The notes beneath the pieces are model-generated. The model saw only the letters and a program-made list of their open reading frames with translations. It was not told the origin of the DNA and searched no databases. Of a DNA stretch of 26,374 bases, positions 15,171 through 22,910 are shown piece by piece. The translations under genes and the position numbers were made by a program. Position 1 is the first letter of the stretch, and each line of letters starts with the position of its first letter. Source of the DNA: Protofrankia sp963555915 (lineage in GTDB: Bacteria > Actinomycetota > Actinomycetes > Frankiales > Frankiaceae); assembly GCF_963555915.1 (NCBI RefSeq), contig NZ_CAUVXL010000071.1, positions 1 through 26,374 on the forward strand, in the 5' to 3' direction.

Positions 15171-15269
15171 TGTCGCATCGCCGGAGGCCCGAAGTACTCG
15201 GGTTGCTGGCCAAAGGCGATGCGATCGTGGTTCTGTCGCATCGCCGGAGGCCGAAGTCCTCGGGTTGCT
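15171..15269. repeat. Two 36/37-bp direct repeats with mutually exclusive hairpins (bidirectional terminator candidate)
   Basis: Copy 1 (15171-15207) and copy 2 (15234-15269) differ by one indel and one substitution. Each carries TCGCATCGCC (15173-15182 and 15236-15245). Between them is one complementary arm GGCGATGCGA (15215-15224), which can pair with either copy but not with both. Each copy also holds its own short hairpin CCCGA-N5-TCGGG (copy 1, 15188-15202; a 4-bp version in copy 2). The region lies between the convergent ends of the substrate-binding protein gene and livF. Confidence 0.75.
15215..15245. terminator. 10-bp stem hairpin between convergent genes
   Basis: GGCGATGCGA, an 11-nt loop and TCGCATCGCC form a perfect 10-bp stem, 72-102 bp after the substrate-binding protein stop and 100-130 bp after the livF stop. 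It can act in both directions. No U-tract is present. Confidence 0.5.
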
Positions 15270-15344
15270 ATTGGAGCGCCCGGTCCGGCCGGTGGGTGAC
15301 CATCGACCGGACCAGGGCCTGTCAGCCCCGCGACGCCGCGTCCC

Positions 15345-16025
15345 CTATTGTCGGTCGCCCTTAAGCTCGGCGGGATCGCCGACAAACGAACACTCGCCGC
15401 GGTGCAGCACATAGACGACGTCTGCCAGGTTCAGGGCTTCTTCGGTGTACTGGTCGGCGAGCACGACCGTTGTGCCACCGACGGCCACGGTTGCCAGCCA
15501 CTCGAACAGTTCGCTCGCGATCTTCGGTGAGAGGCCGAGTGACAGCTCGTCGACGAGCAGTACCTTGGGGCGGGCCAGCAGGGCGCGGGCGAGGGCGAGC
15601 ATCCTCCGTTCCCCGCCGGACAGGGTCCCGGCTCGCTGGGTGAGCCGTCTGGCCTCACCCAGCCGGGGGAAGGCTTCCAGCGCCGGCGAGATGTCCCGAT
15701 GGCCCGACGCCTCCACGATGATCTGAAGATTCTCCCGCACGGTGAGGCTGGCGAACACCGCCCGCTCGTCCGGCACGAGCATGAGGCCTGCTCGGGCGCG
15801 GTCCACCGTGGACATCTTGGTGATCGTCCTGTCACGCCAGGTCAACGATCCTGACCGTAGTGGTAACACGCCGGCGAGCACCCGCAGCGTGGTGCTCTTG
15901 CCGGCGCCGTTGACCCCGAGCAGCGCGGTGACCTTGCCGGCCGGAATGGTCAGGTCGAGACCGTGCAGAACTTCGATGGTGCGGTAGCCGGCCCGTGCTC
16001 CGGTGAGTATCAGTTCGGCACTCAT
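15345..16025 (-). CDS. livF: Branched-chain amino acid-type ABC transporter ATP-binding protein LivF
   Basis: 226 residues with the full ATPase motif set: Walker A GVNGAGKST (37-45), signature LSGGERRM (135-142), Walker B VLLVDELSLGL (155-165) with LSPK following, as typical for LivF, and LADQYTEEAL in place of the H-loop His, which LivF proteins often have as Q. It is the second ATPase of a high-affinity amino acid/amide importer and works on the inner membrane face with LivG and the LivHM permease. ATG 16025 overlaps the livG stop (ATGA), showing translational coupling; a frame open further upstream is a shadow of livG. The C-terminus is slightly short for the family but complete. Confidence 0.9.
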   Translation of the reverse strand: MSAELILTGARAGYRTIEVLHGLDLTIPAGKVTALLGVNGAGKSTTLRVLAGVLPLRSGSLTWRDRTITKMSTVDRARAGLMLVPDERAVFASLTVRENLQIIVEASGHRDISPALEAFPRLGEARRLTQRAGTLSGGERRMLALARALLARPKVLLVDELSLGLSPKIASELFEWLATVAVGGTTVVLADQYTEEALNLADVVYVLHRGECSFVGDPAELKGDRQ

Positions 16026-16786
16026 GCCAACGGCCCCTGGGCAAGGTAGACGGACCGGACGGTCGGGTCGTCGCGGACAGCGGACGGTTCGCCCTCGGCT
16101 ACGATGCGTCCACCGACCATCGCGTACACCTGGTCGGTGACGGAGAAGACCAGCTCGACATCGTGGTCGACCAGCAGGACGCCGACTCCTTCGGCGGCGA
16201 CCTGGCGGAGCAGCGCGGACAGCCGCTCGGTTTCCTGCCCGTCGAGGCCGCTCGCGGGCTCGTCCAGCAGGAGGACATCCGGACGGGCGCACAGTGCACG
16301 GGCCAACTCGACCAAGCGCAGCGCACCCGTTGACAGCGTCCCCGCGGTCACGTCCGCAATGCCGGTGAGACCGAGTGAATCGAGCGTACGGGTCACCATC
16401 CGCTGGGCTCTGACGGTGCCGTGTGGTGTCAGCCCGAACAGCCCACCCGCGTAGTCGCGGCGCCTGTTCTCGGCGCCGACCAGGAGGTTGTCCACGACGG
16501 TCATGCTGGAGAACAGCGACGGCACCTGGAAGGTCTGCACCAGACCGCGGCGGGCGCGGACGTCCGGGGACATCCGGGTGATGTTGCGTCCGCCGAGTGA
16601 GACCGTGCCCTTGTCCGGTTTTTCCACCCCGGTGAGCAGGCTGAACAGCGTCGACTTCCCGGCACCGTTCGGCCCGATCAGTCCAGTGACCTTGCCTGGC
16701 GCGACGGTTATGTCGACCTTGTCGACCGCGGTGAGCCCGCCGTAGCGGCGAACCAGCCCGCGGCCGCGCAGCTCGGCTCGGCTCAC
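16022..16786 (-). CDS. livG: Branched-chain amino acid-type ABC transporter ATP-binding protein LivG
   Basis: 254 residues. Walker A is GPNGAGKST (38-46), Q-loop in LVQTFQVPSLFSSMTV (82-97), Walker B VLLLDEPASGLD (171-182), H-loop H208 in LLVDHDVELV. The signature motif is LSTGALRLVELARAL, with LSTG instead of LSGG; this occurs in a number of actinobacterial LivG proteins and need not be inactivating. I choose GTG 16786 because it overlaps the livHM stop (GTGA) and yields the usual LivG start; the frame is open far upstream only as a shadow of livHM. It sits between livHM and livF in one operon and energises import with LivF. Confidence 0.9.
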   Translation of the reverse strand: MSRAELRGRGLVRRYGGLTAVDKVDITVAPGKVTGLIGPNGAGKSTLFSLLTGVEKPDKGTVSLGGRNITRMSPDVRARRGLVQTFQVPSLFSSMTVVDNLLVGAENRRRDYAGGLFGLTPHGTVRAQRMVTRTLDSLGLTGIADVTAGTLSTGALRLVELARALCARPDVLLLDEPASGLDGQETERLSALLRQVAAEGVGVLLVDHDVELVFSVTDQVYAMVGGRIVAEGEPSAVRDDPTVRSVYLAQGPLA

Positions 16787-18954
16787 GGCGTCATCCCCGG
16801 ACTCGTCAGAGCCTCCGATCGGGCCGAAGCCTTCGAGTGCGTCAGCGCCTCCGGGCGCGTGACCGCCCGCACCCGGGCTGCGAGGGCCTGGCCGAACGGG
16901 GTCAACGTGGTCGCATTCGCGCTCGACGGGTACGGGTATCCGACCGGCACCGCGACGACGGTGCCGACGGTGCCGGCGGTGCCGGTGGTCAGCTCGGCGG
17001 ATGGGAGAGACGATCGAATCCCGCTCGGGACGGGCAGCGGCCCGGCGGCCTCGGTACGGTCCTCGGCAAGACGGCTGTCCAGGAACGTGACCACGCCCCG
17101 GGCGGCGGGGATGAGCCCACCTGGCAGCCAGCCCAGAGCAAGGGCGAGGATGCCGACGGCGAGGGTGGCTGAACCGGCCGGGGCCAGCGTGTCGATGGTG
17201 ACGATGAAACCGGCCGCGACAACGGCGCCGACAGCACTGTCCGCGCCGAACACGACGACCGCAGTGAACCACAGCAGGCTGTTGAGCGGGGAGAACGTTT
17301 CGGCGTCGAAGGAGGAGGTTCCAAGCATCAGCAGGGCACCGCCGAGCCCGGCCACGACCGAGGAGACGGTGAACGACAGCAGCTTGAGGTTGCGGACGTC
17401 GACGCCGACCGCGGCCGCACCCTCGGTGTGATCGCGCACCGCCAGCAGTGCCCGGCCCAGCCGCCCTTCATGGAGGTTGCGGACCACGAGCACGCCCAGA
17501 CCCAGGCAGGCGAGTTCGACGACGTAGAACCAGCGGTCGGACAACGCATGGTGGGCCATGGACAGTGGCGTGACATGCAACTTGGAGACGAACGTCTGCT
17601 GCTGGAACACGAAGCGGGACACGACCGCGCCCACCGCGAACGTCGTGAGGGCGAGGGTGAGACCCCGTCGCCGGATCGCGGGGTAGCCGGTGAGCAGGCC
17701 GACCGGGGCGACCAGCAGCGCGCCGAGTAGCAGGGCGACAAGACCGGGTAGCGCCGGCAGCCCGAAAAGCTCACCGGCGGTGAGCTTGGCGGACAGCAGC
17801 GCGCCGAGCCCGGCGTAGCCGGCCACGCCCAGCGAGACCTGGCCGCTGTAGCCGGTGACGATCACCAGTGACAGGAAGATCAGAGCGATGGCCGGCACGG
17901 TGAAGGCATTGCGCAGGTCTGCCGGGGCGAACGTGAGGGGAGCTAGCAGCAGCGCCGCGCCGCCCAGCTTCCCCAGGACATCGCGGCGCTGTCCGCCGGG
18001 GCCCGGCGGGCGCGACGGCGGCGCGCCACGACTGGAGAAGCGGCCGGTGGAACCGGCGTCTCCGCCGAGCTCGCGCAATCGGGGGACCAGCAGCAGTAGG
18101 ATGAGTAGCGCGGCCACGAACAGGTTGGACTGCACGGCGAGGAACAGCGCCGCGAACCTGCCGGTCACCTGGAACTGGCTCAGTTCGCTTTGCAGGATGC
18201 CGATGGCAAGGGCCGTGATGACCGCACCGGGCATGCTGGACAGGCGGGCGGCGACGACCACCGCGAAGGTCTCCAGGACCAGCAGGGTGAGTCCGTACGG
18301 GGTGAGCTGCAGCCGCGGTGCCAGCAGGATGCCGGTGAACCCGGCGAGGGTGGTACCGACGGCCCATCCGGCAGCCGCGACCCGGTCGGCTGGAATCGCG
18401 GAAAGCTCGGCGAGCTGGCGGTCGTCCACCACCGCCTTGACCTGCCGACCGAAAGGGGTGCGGTTCGTGATGACCCCGAGGGCCACGCACACGGCGATGA
18501 CCAGGCCCAGTTCGGCGAGCGCGTCCACACCGATGCGGTTGTCACCCGGCAGCACGACCGCGCGGGCTGGGAACAGACTCGGCGCGTCTCCGCGGGAACC
18601 CAGTCCCCAGATCCCAGCGGTCATTCCGACGGTCAGGACCAGCACGCCCAGACTCGCCACCAGGGATTCGGCGGCGGAGGCGCGCCGGCGGGCGAGCGGG
18701 CGGAAGACGAGCCGTTCGAGCAACAGACCGATCACCGGTGAGATCACCGCGAGGCAGAGCAGCGCCGACACCCAGATCGACAGATCCCAGTCAACGACCA
18801 TCTCGCGGAAGATGTAGGCGACCAGTGCCGCGATGCCACCTTGAGCGATGTTGAGGACACCGTTCGTCCGGTAGGTGATGAGCAGGCCGATGCCGGAAAG
18901 TGCGGCGATCGCGCCGATGGAGACTCCGGCGAATGCCAGGTCGATGCTTGTCAC
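16783..18954 (-). CDS. Fused LivH-LivM permease of a branched-chain amino acid-type ABC transporter
   Basis: 723 residues. Residues 1-300 are a LivH domain (start MTSIDLAFAGVSIGAIAAL, ITYRTNGVLNIAQGG, FRPLARRRASAAE) with about eight membrane segments. A hydrophilic linker (305-335, GSTGRFSSRGAPPSRPPGPG) leads into a LivM domain (340-640: VTGYSGQVSLGVAGYAGLGA, GYPAIRRRGLTLALTTFAVG, the EAA-like LLAVRDHTEGAAAVGVDVRN). The last 80 residues are Ala/Thr/Pro-rich with TAGTVGTVVAVPV and have no clear family match. Fusion gives both permease halves from one gene. GTG start with GGGAGG about 7 bp upstream. It is the first transport gene of livHM-livG-livF, 43 bp behind the membrane protein gene upstream. 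Confidence 0.9.
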   Translation of the reverse strand: MTSIDLAFAGVSIGAIAALSGIGLLITYRTNGVLNIAQGGIAALVAYIFREMVVDWDLSIWVSALLCLAVISPVIGLLLERLVFRPLARRRASAAESLVASLGVLVLTVGMTAGIWGLGSRGDAPSLFPARAVVLPGDNRIGVDALAELGLVIAVCVALGVITNRTPFGRQVKAVVDDRQLAELSAIPADRVAAAGWAVGTTLAGFTGILLAPRLQLTPYGLTLLVLETFAVVVAARLSSMPGAVITALAIGILQSELSQFQVTGRFAALFLAVQSNLFVAALLILLLLVPRLRELGGDAGSTGRFSSRGAPPSRPPGPGGQRRDVLGKLGGAALLLAPLTFAPADLRNAFTVPAIALIFLSLVIVTGYSGQVSLGVAGYAGLGALLSAKLTAGELFGLPALPGLVALLLGALLVAPVGLLTGYPAIRRRGLTLALTTFAVGAVVSRFVFQQQTFVSKLHVTPLSMAHHALSDRWFYVVELACLGLGVLVVRNLHEGRLGRALLAVRDHTEGAAAVGVDVRNLKLLSFTVSSVVAGLGGALLMLGTSSFDAETFSPLNSLLWFTAVVVFGADSAVGAVVAAGFIVTIDTLAPAGSATLAVGILALALGWLPGGLIPAARGVVTFLDSRLAEDRTEAAGPLPVPSGIRSSLPSAELTTGTAGTVGTVVAVPVGYPYPSSANATTLTPFGQALAARVRAVTRPEALTHSKASARSEALTSPGMTP

Positions 18955-18997
18955 CGCCGGTCCTCCCGCCGCGGCCGCGGGGGCTGGCCCGCTGGCC

Positions 18998-19561
18998 TCA
19001 CGCGGCGATCTTTGGTTCGCAGATGGTGCACGCCGTCAGGCCACGTGTCGCGATCTGCTCCGGGTCCACGGGCTGCGCCGGTTTCCCGACAATCATGTCG
19101 CAGGTGCGACGATGGTAGGTTCGTCCTGCGGGTACCGCGAACAGCCCCCCGTCGTCGTAGCTGTCCGCGCCCGTTCCGGCGGGGGCCGCGCCAGCAGGGG
19201 CCGTGCCCCTGACGGCACCGGCGGACGGGGCTTGTCCCGCGCCGGCTGCGGCGACGATAAGCCTGTGCAGGTCGTCGACCTGATGGTCGCTCCGGCGGTC
19301 GCCCTTCGAGGTGGCGTCGATCTGGTCGGCGACCAGCAGCGCGCAACCGAGCAGGACGAGGGCGAGCCCGCCGAGCCCGCCGGAGGCGAAGTAGGGTAGC
19401 TGACGTCCGGGATCGGTCTCTGCGGAGACACCCAGGTAGCAGCCGAACAGCAGCACTCCACCCGCGATCGCCACAACCCAGCCGCGCACCGTGCGTACCA
19501 CGTCGACGACTACTCGAGACGTCGGCCGAGGGCGTTGTCCACCCGCAGGCTGTTTATCCAC
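18998..19561 (-). CDS. Two-helix membrane protein with C-terminal Cys/His motif
   Basis: 187 residues from GTG 19561, chosen because GGGGGAGAG lies 7 bp upstream; an earlier in-frame TTG at 19600 has none. Two membrane segments are visible: VRGWVVAIAGGVLLFGCYLG and GGLGGLALVLLGCALLVADQ. A Gly/Ala/Pro-rich linker follows, then a C-terminal region FAVPAGRTYHRRTCDMIVG ... RGLTACTICEPKIA. The spaced H-x3-C and C-x2-C pattern suggests a small zinc-binding domain or a disulfide-bonded one. I do not recognise a named family. It could share a transcript with livHM downstream (43-bp gap), but a transport role is not shown. Confidence 0.7.
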   Translation of the reverse strand: MDKQPAGGQRPRPTSRVVVDVVRTVRGWVVAIAGGVLLFGCYLGVSAETDPGRQLPYFASGGLGGLALVLLGCALLVADQIDATSKGDRRSDHQVDDLHRLIVAAAGAGQAPSAGAVRGTAPAGAAPAGTGADSYDDGGLFAVPAGRTYHRRTCDMIVGKPAQPVDPEQIATRGLTACTICEPKIAA

Positions 19562-19726
19562 CCTGTGTCTCTCCCCCAGAATGCGCTGCGGTGCTGGCAA
19601 CCAGCCGGTGGTCCGACACGCGTTGGTCCCGGCGCGGCTGACCGGCCCCGATCAGCGTAGGTCAGATTAGTGCCCGACATGGACGCGTGCTGCGTTGACT
19701 TCGCCGAGGGCTTTCTCTGATCGATG

Positions 19727-19757
19727 CGCTCCTACCTGACGCGGTCAGGCGGGAGCG
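19727..19757 (-). terminator. Two-stem hairpin downstream of the epimerase gene
   Basis: CGCTCC (19727-19732) pairs with GGAGCG (19752-19757), and inside it CCTGAC (19735-19740) pairs with GTCAGG (19744-19749) around a GCG loop, with a 2x2 internal loop. It lies 73-103 bp after the epimerase stop codon in its direction. No U-tract follows. The 19601-19829 region holds no gene that I can support. Confidence 0.55.
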
Positions 19758-19829
19758 AGTATCGCAGCAGCACCCATGACACATCCGTCCATATCGCCGA
19801 TGTCGCCTACATCATAGCTGTCCGCCGAC

Positions 19830-20807
19830 TCAGCCGCCCTGACCGATCATCTGGACGGACGCCCGCGGGGCCGCGTGGTCCCATGCGTCGGCGACGATCC
19901 GGTCGATGGTCGAGCGGGTGGGGCGCCAGGTCAGCTCCGCCCGGATCCGGCGGCTGTCGGCGACCAGCATCGGCGGCTCGACCGCCGGTGGCCGGCGCAC
20001 CCGCCGGACGGTGCGGCCGGTGACGCGTTCGACCGCCGCGAGAACGTCCGCGACGCTGACGCCGACGCCCGTGCCGACGTTGAAGATCTCGCTCTGGCCG
20101 GGCGCCACGGCGTCCAACGCCGCGAGGTAGGCATCGGCCATGTCGCCGACGTGCACGTACTCGCGGATCACCGCGCCGTCCCCGTTGACGCCGAAGACAT
20201 CGGACGCACCCGATGCCACTGCCAGTGCCGCCGGAATGATGCGGGTCCCGTCCCTGTCCGCGTGCACGCCCGCGGCGCCCGCGATGTTGAAGGATCGGAG
20301 CACGACCGCGCCGATGCGACCGGTCGCCGCCTGGTGGGTGAGGACCTGCTCGGCGGCAAGCTTGGAGGCACCGTAGGCGTTCGTCGGTGCCGGCGGTTGG
20401 GTCTCCGGGATGGGCTGGGTCTCCGGTGTGCCGTAGACCGCGCAGCTCGAACCCAGGACGACGATCGGCGCGATCCCGCTGACCTCGGTGCCGCGTTCGA
20501 GGAGACCCAGCAGGTTCACGGTGCCGGTCACGTTGACCGCGAAGTACCGCAGTGGGTCACGCAGGGACTCCCGCACCCGGGTCAGCGCGGCGAGGTGGCA
20601 GACCGCGTCGAACCCACGGTCGATGCCTGCCGCCGCGAGTTCGTCGATCTCCAACAGGTCGGCGCTGATGATCTCAGTGCCCGGCGCCAGTCGGGGAGGC
20701 GGCAGCTCGTTGTGGATGAGGGCGGTGACCTGATGGCCAGCCGCAGCGAGGGTGTCGGCGACAACCCCGCCCACAAAACCGGCCGCGCCGGTTACGAGAA
20801 CACGCAT
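19830..20807 (-). CDS. NAD-dependent sugar epimerase (UDP-glucose 4-epimerase-like, SDR family)
   Basis: 325 residues, extended short-chain dehydrogenase. The NAD-binding motif is TGAAGFVG (G7-x2-G10-x2-G13); the catalytic set is S120/S121 in LGSSCAVYG and Y145-x3-K149 in NAYGASK. VCHLAALTRVRESLRDP and VIREYVHVGDMADAYLAAL are typical of GalE-like epimerases, which interconvert nucleotide-sugar C4 epimers using NAD+; the actual sugar is unknown and GalE is not certain. ATG 20807 places the Rossmann motif at the very N-terminus; the frame extends upstream only into the regulator gene. It follows the XRE gene by 13 bp, so the two are probably co-transcribed. The C-terminus has a short Ala/Arg-rich tail. 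Confidence 0.85.
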   Translation of the reverse strand: MRVLVTGAAGFVGGVVADTLAAAGHQVTALIHNELPPPRLAPGTEIISADLLEIDELAAAGIDRGFDAVCHLAALTRVRESLRDPLRYFAVNVTGTVNLLGLLERGTEVSGIAPIVVLGSSCAVYGTPETQPIPETQPPAPTNAYGASKLAAEQVLTHQAATGRIGAVVLRSFNIAGAAGVHADRDGTRIIPAALAVASGASDVFGVNGDGAVIREYVHVGDMADAYLAALDAVAPGQSEIFNVGTGVGVSVADVLAAVERVTGRTVRRVRRPPAVEPPMLVADSRRIRAELTWRPTRSTIDRIVADAWDHAAPRASVQMIGQGG

Positions 20808-20820
20808 GGCCCCGGCGCGT

Positions 20821-22233
20821 TCAGGACGTGGCCCGCATGTGCAACCCCGGAAGCAGCGTTCCGCGATGGCGCCACGCAAGTTCCAGACAGGCCGCCGCTG
20901 AGGGAGCGAGCGGCTCCTGCTCGATCAGCCGGCGGACAGCCGCCGGCGTGAACGGGATGCCGTCGCAGGCGCGCCGACCAGGGCCCGTGGTGACGACGGA
21001 TCCCTCGGCGTTGATCGGCACCATCCCGCTGAACAGCGTGTCGAACACGTCAGCGTCCACGATCACGACAGTCAGGATCTCACCGAAGAGCGTCAGCGCA
21101 TCAAGGCCTACGCCGAAACACCACACCCGGACACCGCCGGAGCGTCGGGCCCGCTCCAGTGAACGGAAGGGTTCACTGTTGTCGTAGTCGATCAGTGTGG
21201 AGCTGCTGCCATCGTGTTCGGCATTGCCGAGAAGCTCCTCGCTGAGCTCACGCATGATGTTGCGCCACAGATTGAAGTCCGTCCGATGGTGGGAGGCGGA
21301 GATCCCTGACGGCTGGAACACCCCGGCTGGTAGGACATGGTAAACACCACCGGCGGTGGCGACCGAGCCGGCACTGCGTCGGTGCAGGACGAAGCTGGCT
21401 CGGGTGGTGTCATGACGGATGGTCAGTGTGTTGATCGAGGGCAGCGCGACCCGCCGTCCCAGGTCGAACGGGTCTCCGATGCCGCGCCGGAAGGGCAGCG
21501 CCGGCCAGGACAGCCCGCCACCGAGCATGGCGGCGGCCGTCTCGTGCGCGACCGACTCGCAGACGTCGAGGGCGTCGAAGTAGGTGGTGTGTCCGAAGGA
21601 CATCTGTGGACACCCGCCACCCTCGGGGCGGACGGCGTCCAGCAGTCGGAAGCTCAGGCGGTTCTCGAAGAGGGTGGGCCGGTCGAGGTCGCGCATGGCC
21701 CGCGTGTAGGTGCCGAACGCAGACCCGTCGGCGGTGAGCGGGCGTACGTGTTCGGTGTCGGTACCGGCGCCCGACACGGTCGGCGGACTCGCCGTATCCG
21801 ACCATTCCAGTTCGATGTCGGCGATGTCGACCGGCGCGTCCCACATCCAGCCCGGCCGGGTCAGCAGGCCGTTACCGAGGCGGTAGGTCTCGGGATAGAG
21901 CTGGGCGGCGGCGCGGGCCAGGCTGATCCGGTGATGGTTGAGGTGGTCGCGTGTCAGTCGCCACGCGCGCTGGCTCGCCGCAACCCGGTCCGCCAGGGGG
22001 TTGGCGGCCGCGACGTCCCGGCGGCCCTCGGAAAGGGAGCCCGCGGCCAGGCCTACGTCCTCGGGTGACAGCGAGAGCCTGCGGGCGATGTGGCGAAGCG
22101 TGGAGATGTCGTGGATCGCGCGGCGACCGCTTTCGACCTTTGAGACATAGGACTGGTCGAAGCCGAGCCGTTCGGCGAGTTGCTGCTGGGTGAGTCCGTA
22201 GGTCTGCCGGTAGGAGCGGAGCAGCGGGCCCAC
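20821..22233 (-). CDS. XRE-family regulator with Nudix-like C-terminal half (5' end uncertain)
   Basis: From GTG 22233 the frame encodes 470 residues. Residues 4-60 are an XRE helix-turn-helix (LLRSYRQTYGLTQQQLAERL, FDQSYVSKVESGRRAI). The C-terminal half contains YHVLPAGVFQPSG, DFNLWRNIMRELSEELLG and later VGLDALTLFGEILTVVIVD. RELSEELLG comes close to the Nudix box REUxEExGU but with the last Gly shifted by one, so it may sense a nucleotide-like ligand rather than hydrolyse it; this is my inference. Codons before the GTG (TSRPAG) run into the run of N, so the real start may be inside the gap. It lies 13 bp upstream of the epimerase gene. Similar long XRE proteins occur in Streptomyces and Frankia. 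Confidence 0.75.
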   Translation of the reverse strand: MGPLLRSYRQTYGLTQQQLAERLGFDQSYVSKVESGRRAIHDISTLRHIARRLSLSPEDVGLAAGSLSEGRRDVAAANPLADRVAASQRAWRLTRDHLNHHRISLARAAAQLYPETYRLGNGLLTRPGWMWDAPVDIADIELEWSDTASPPTVSGAGTDTEHVRPLTADGSAFGTYTRAMRDLDRPTLFENRLSFRLLDAVRPEGGGCPQMSFGHTTYFDALDVCESVAHETAAAMLGGGLSWPALPFRRGIGDPFDLGRRVALPSINTLTIRHDTTRASFVLHRRSAGSVATAGGVYHVLPAGVFQPSGISASHHRTDFNLWRNIMRELSEELLGNAEHDGSSSTLIDYDNSEPFRSLERARRSGGVRVWCFGVGLDALTLFGEILTVVIVDADVFDTLFSGMVPINAEGSVVTTGPGRRACDGIPFTPAAVRRLIEQEPLAPSAAACLELAWRHRGTLLPGLHMRATS

Positions 22234-22256
22234 GCCGGCGGGACGCGATGTCTGGT

Positions 22257-22665
22257 NNNNNNNNNNNNNNNNNNNNNNNNNNNNNNNNNNNNNNNNNNNN
22301 NNNNNNNNNNNNNNNNNNNNNNNNNNNNNNNNNNNNNNNNNNNNNNNNNNNNNNNNNNNNNNNNNNNNNNNNNNNNNNNNNNNNNNNNNNNNNNNNNNNN
22401 NNNNNNNNNNNNNNNNNNNNNNNNNNNNNNNNNNNNNNNNNNNNNNNNNNNNNNNNNNNNNNNNNNNNNNNNNNNNNNNNNNNNNNNNNNNNNNNNNNNN
22501 NNNNNNNNNNNNNNNNNNNNNNNNNNNNNNNNNNNNNNNNNNNNNNNNNNNNNNNNNNNNNNNNNNNNNNNNNNNNNNNNNNNNNNNNNNNNNNNNNNNN
22601 NNNNNNNNNNNNNNNNNNNNNNNNNNNNNNNNNNNNNNNNNNNNNNNNNNNNNNNNNNNNNNNNN
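22257..22665. other. Assembly gap (409 N)
   Basis: 409 consecutive N. The gap hides the start of the XRE gene and possibly a short gene beyond it; its length may be only an estimate, so reading frames across it cannot be trusted. Confidence 1.
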
Positions 22666-22699
22666 GTGGAGGCGTCCACAGCCATGGTTGACCAGTCAC
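22666..22699 (-). CDS. Possible 5' end of a gene running into the gap
   Basis: GTG 22699 has AAAGGA about 6 bp upstream and encodes VTGQPWLWTPP before the gap; ATG 22685 in another frame gives MAVDAS. TATACT (22745-22740, minus strand) upstream could be a -10. This may be the true start of the XRE gene if the gap length is wrong, or a separate small gene. No family can be assigned. Confidence 0.25.
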
Positions 22700-22869
22700 C
22701 CGCAGTCCTTTCGTCCTACTTTGGGGTTGCTGGAAGTTCAGTATAACTAGTTAGACATCTCCTAGCCCATGGCAACAAAATGGTTGCTTCTAGTTAAAGA
22801 GCGCCGCTGCTGTGTGTAAAGCTACTAACGCGTTCTGTTCATGAGGGTGCGAGGCGCATCCTTGTGCGG
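22700..22869. other. AT-rich intergenic island with CTAGTTA direct repeats
   Basis: About 22730-22830 is markedly AT-rich compared with the rest of the window. CTAGTTA occurs at 22747-22753 and 22790-22796, 43 bp apart (about four helical turns), and the first copy is part of the palindrome AACTAGTT. GCAAC-N6-GTTGC lies between. There is no gene in 22700-22907; it is probably a promoter/operator zone for the gene running left into the gap. Confidence 0.45.
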
Positions 22870-22910
22870 GCGCCCCTGTCGCCGGGCACTCTTATTACCG
22901 GGCGCTCTTA
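22870..22910. promoter_or_regulatory. Second copy of the pncB-upstream 25-bp element plus an extra half
   Basis: Positions 22870-22894 match 25407-25431 (upstream of pncB) at about 20 of 25 bases, sharing GCGCCCC at the start and GCCGGGC-x-CTCTTA at the end. A further CCGGGCGCTCTTA follows at 22898-22910 and overlaps the stop codon of the small membrane protein gene. It thus marks the 3' end of the pncB operon. Operator, terminator or repeat element are all possible. Confidence 0.5.

Noticed and set aside
16786..17272. N-terminal extension of LivG
   Set aside because: The added residues are the antisense-frame reading of livHM; the GTG overlapping the livHM stop gives the normal LivG start.
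22257..22665. Coding frames crossing the run of N
   Set aside because: Frames through unknown bases and an estimated gap length carry no information.
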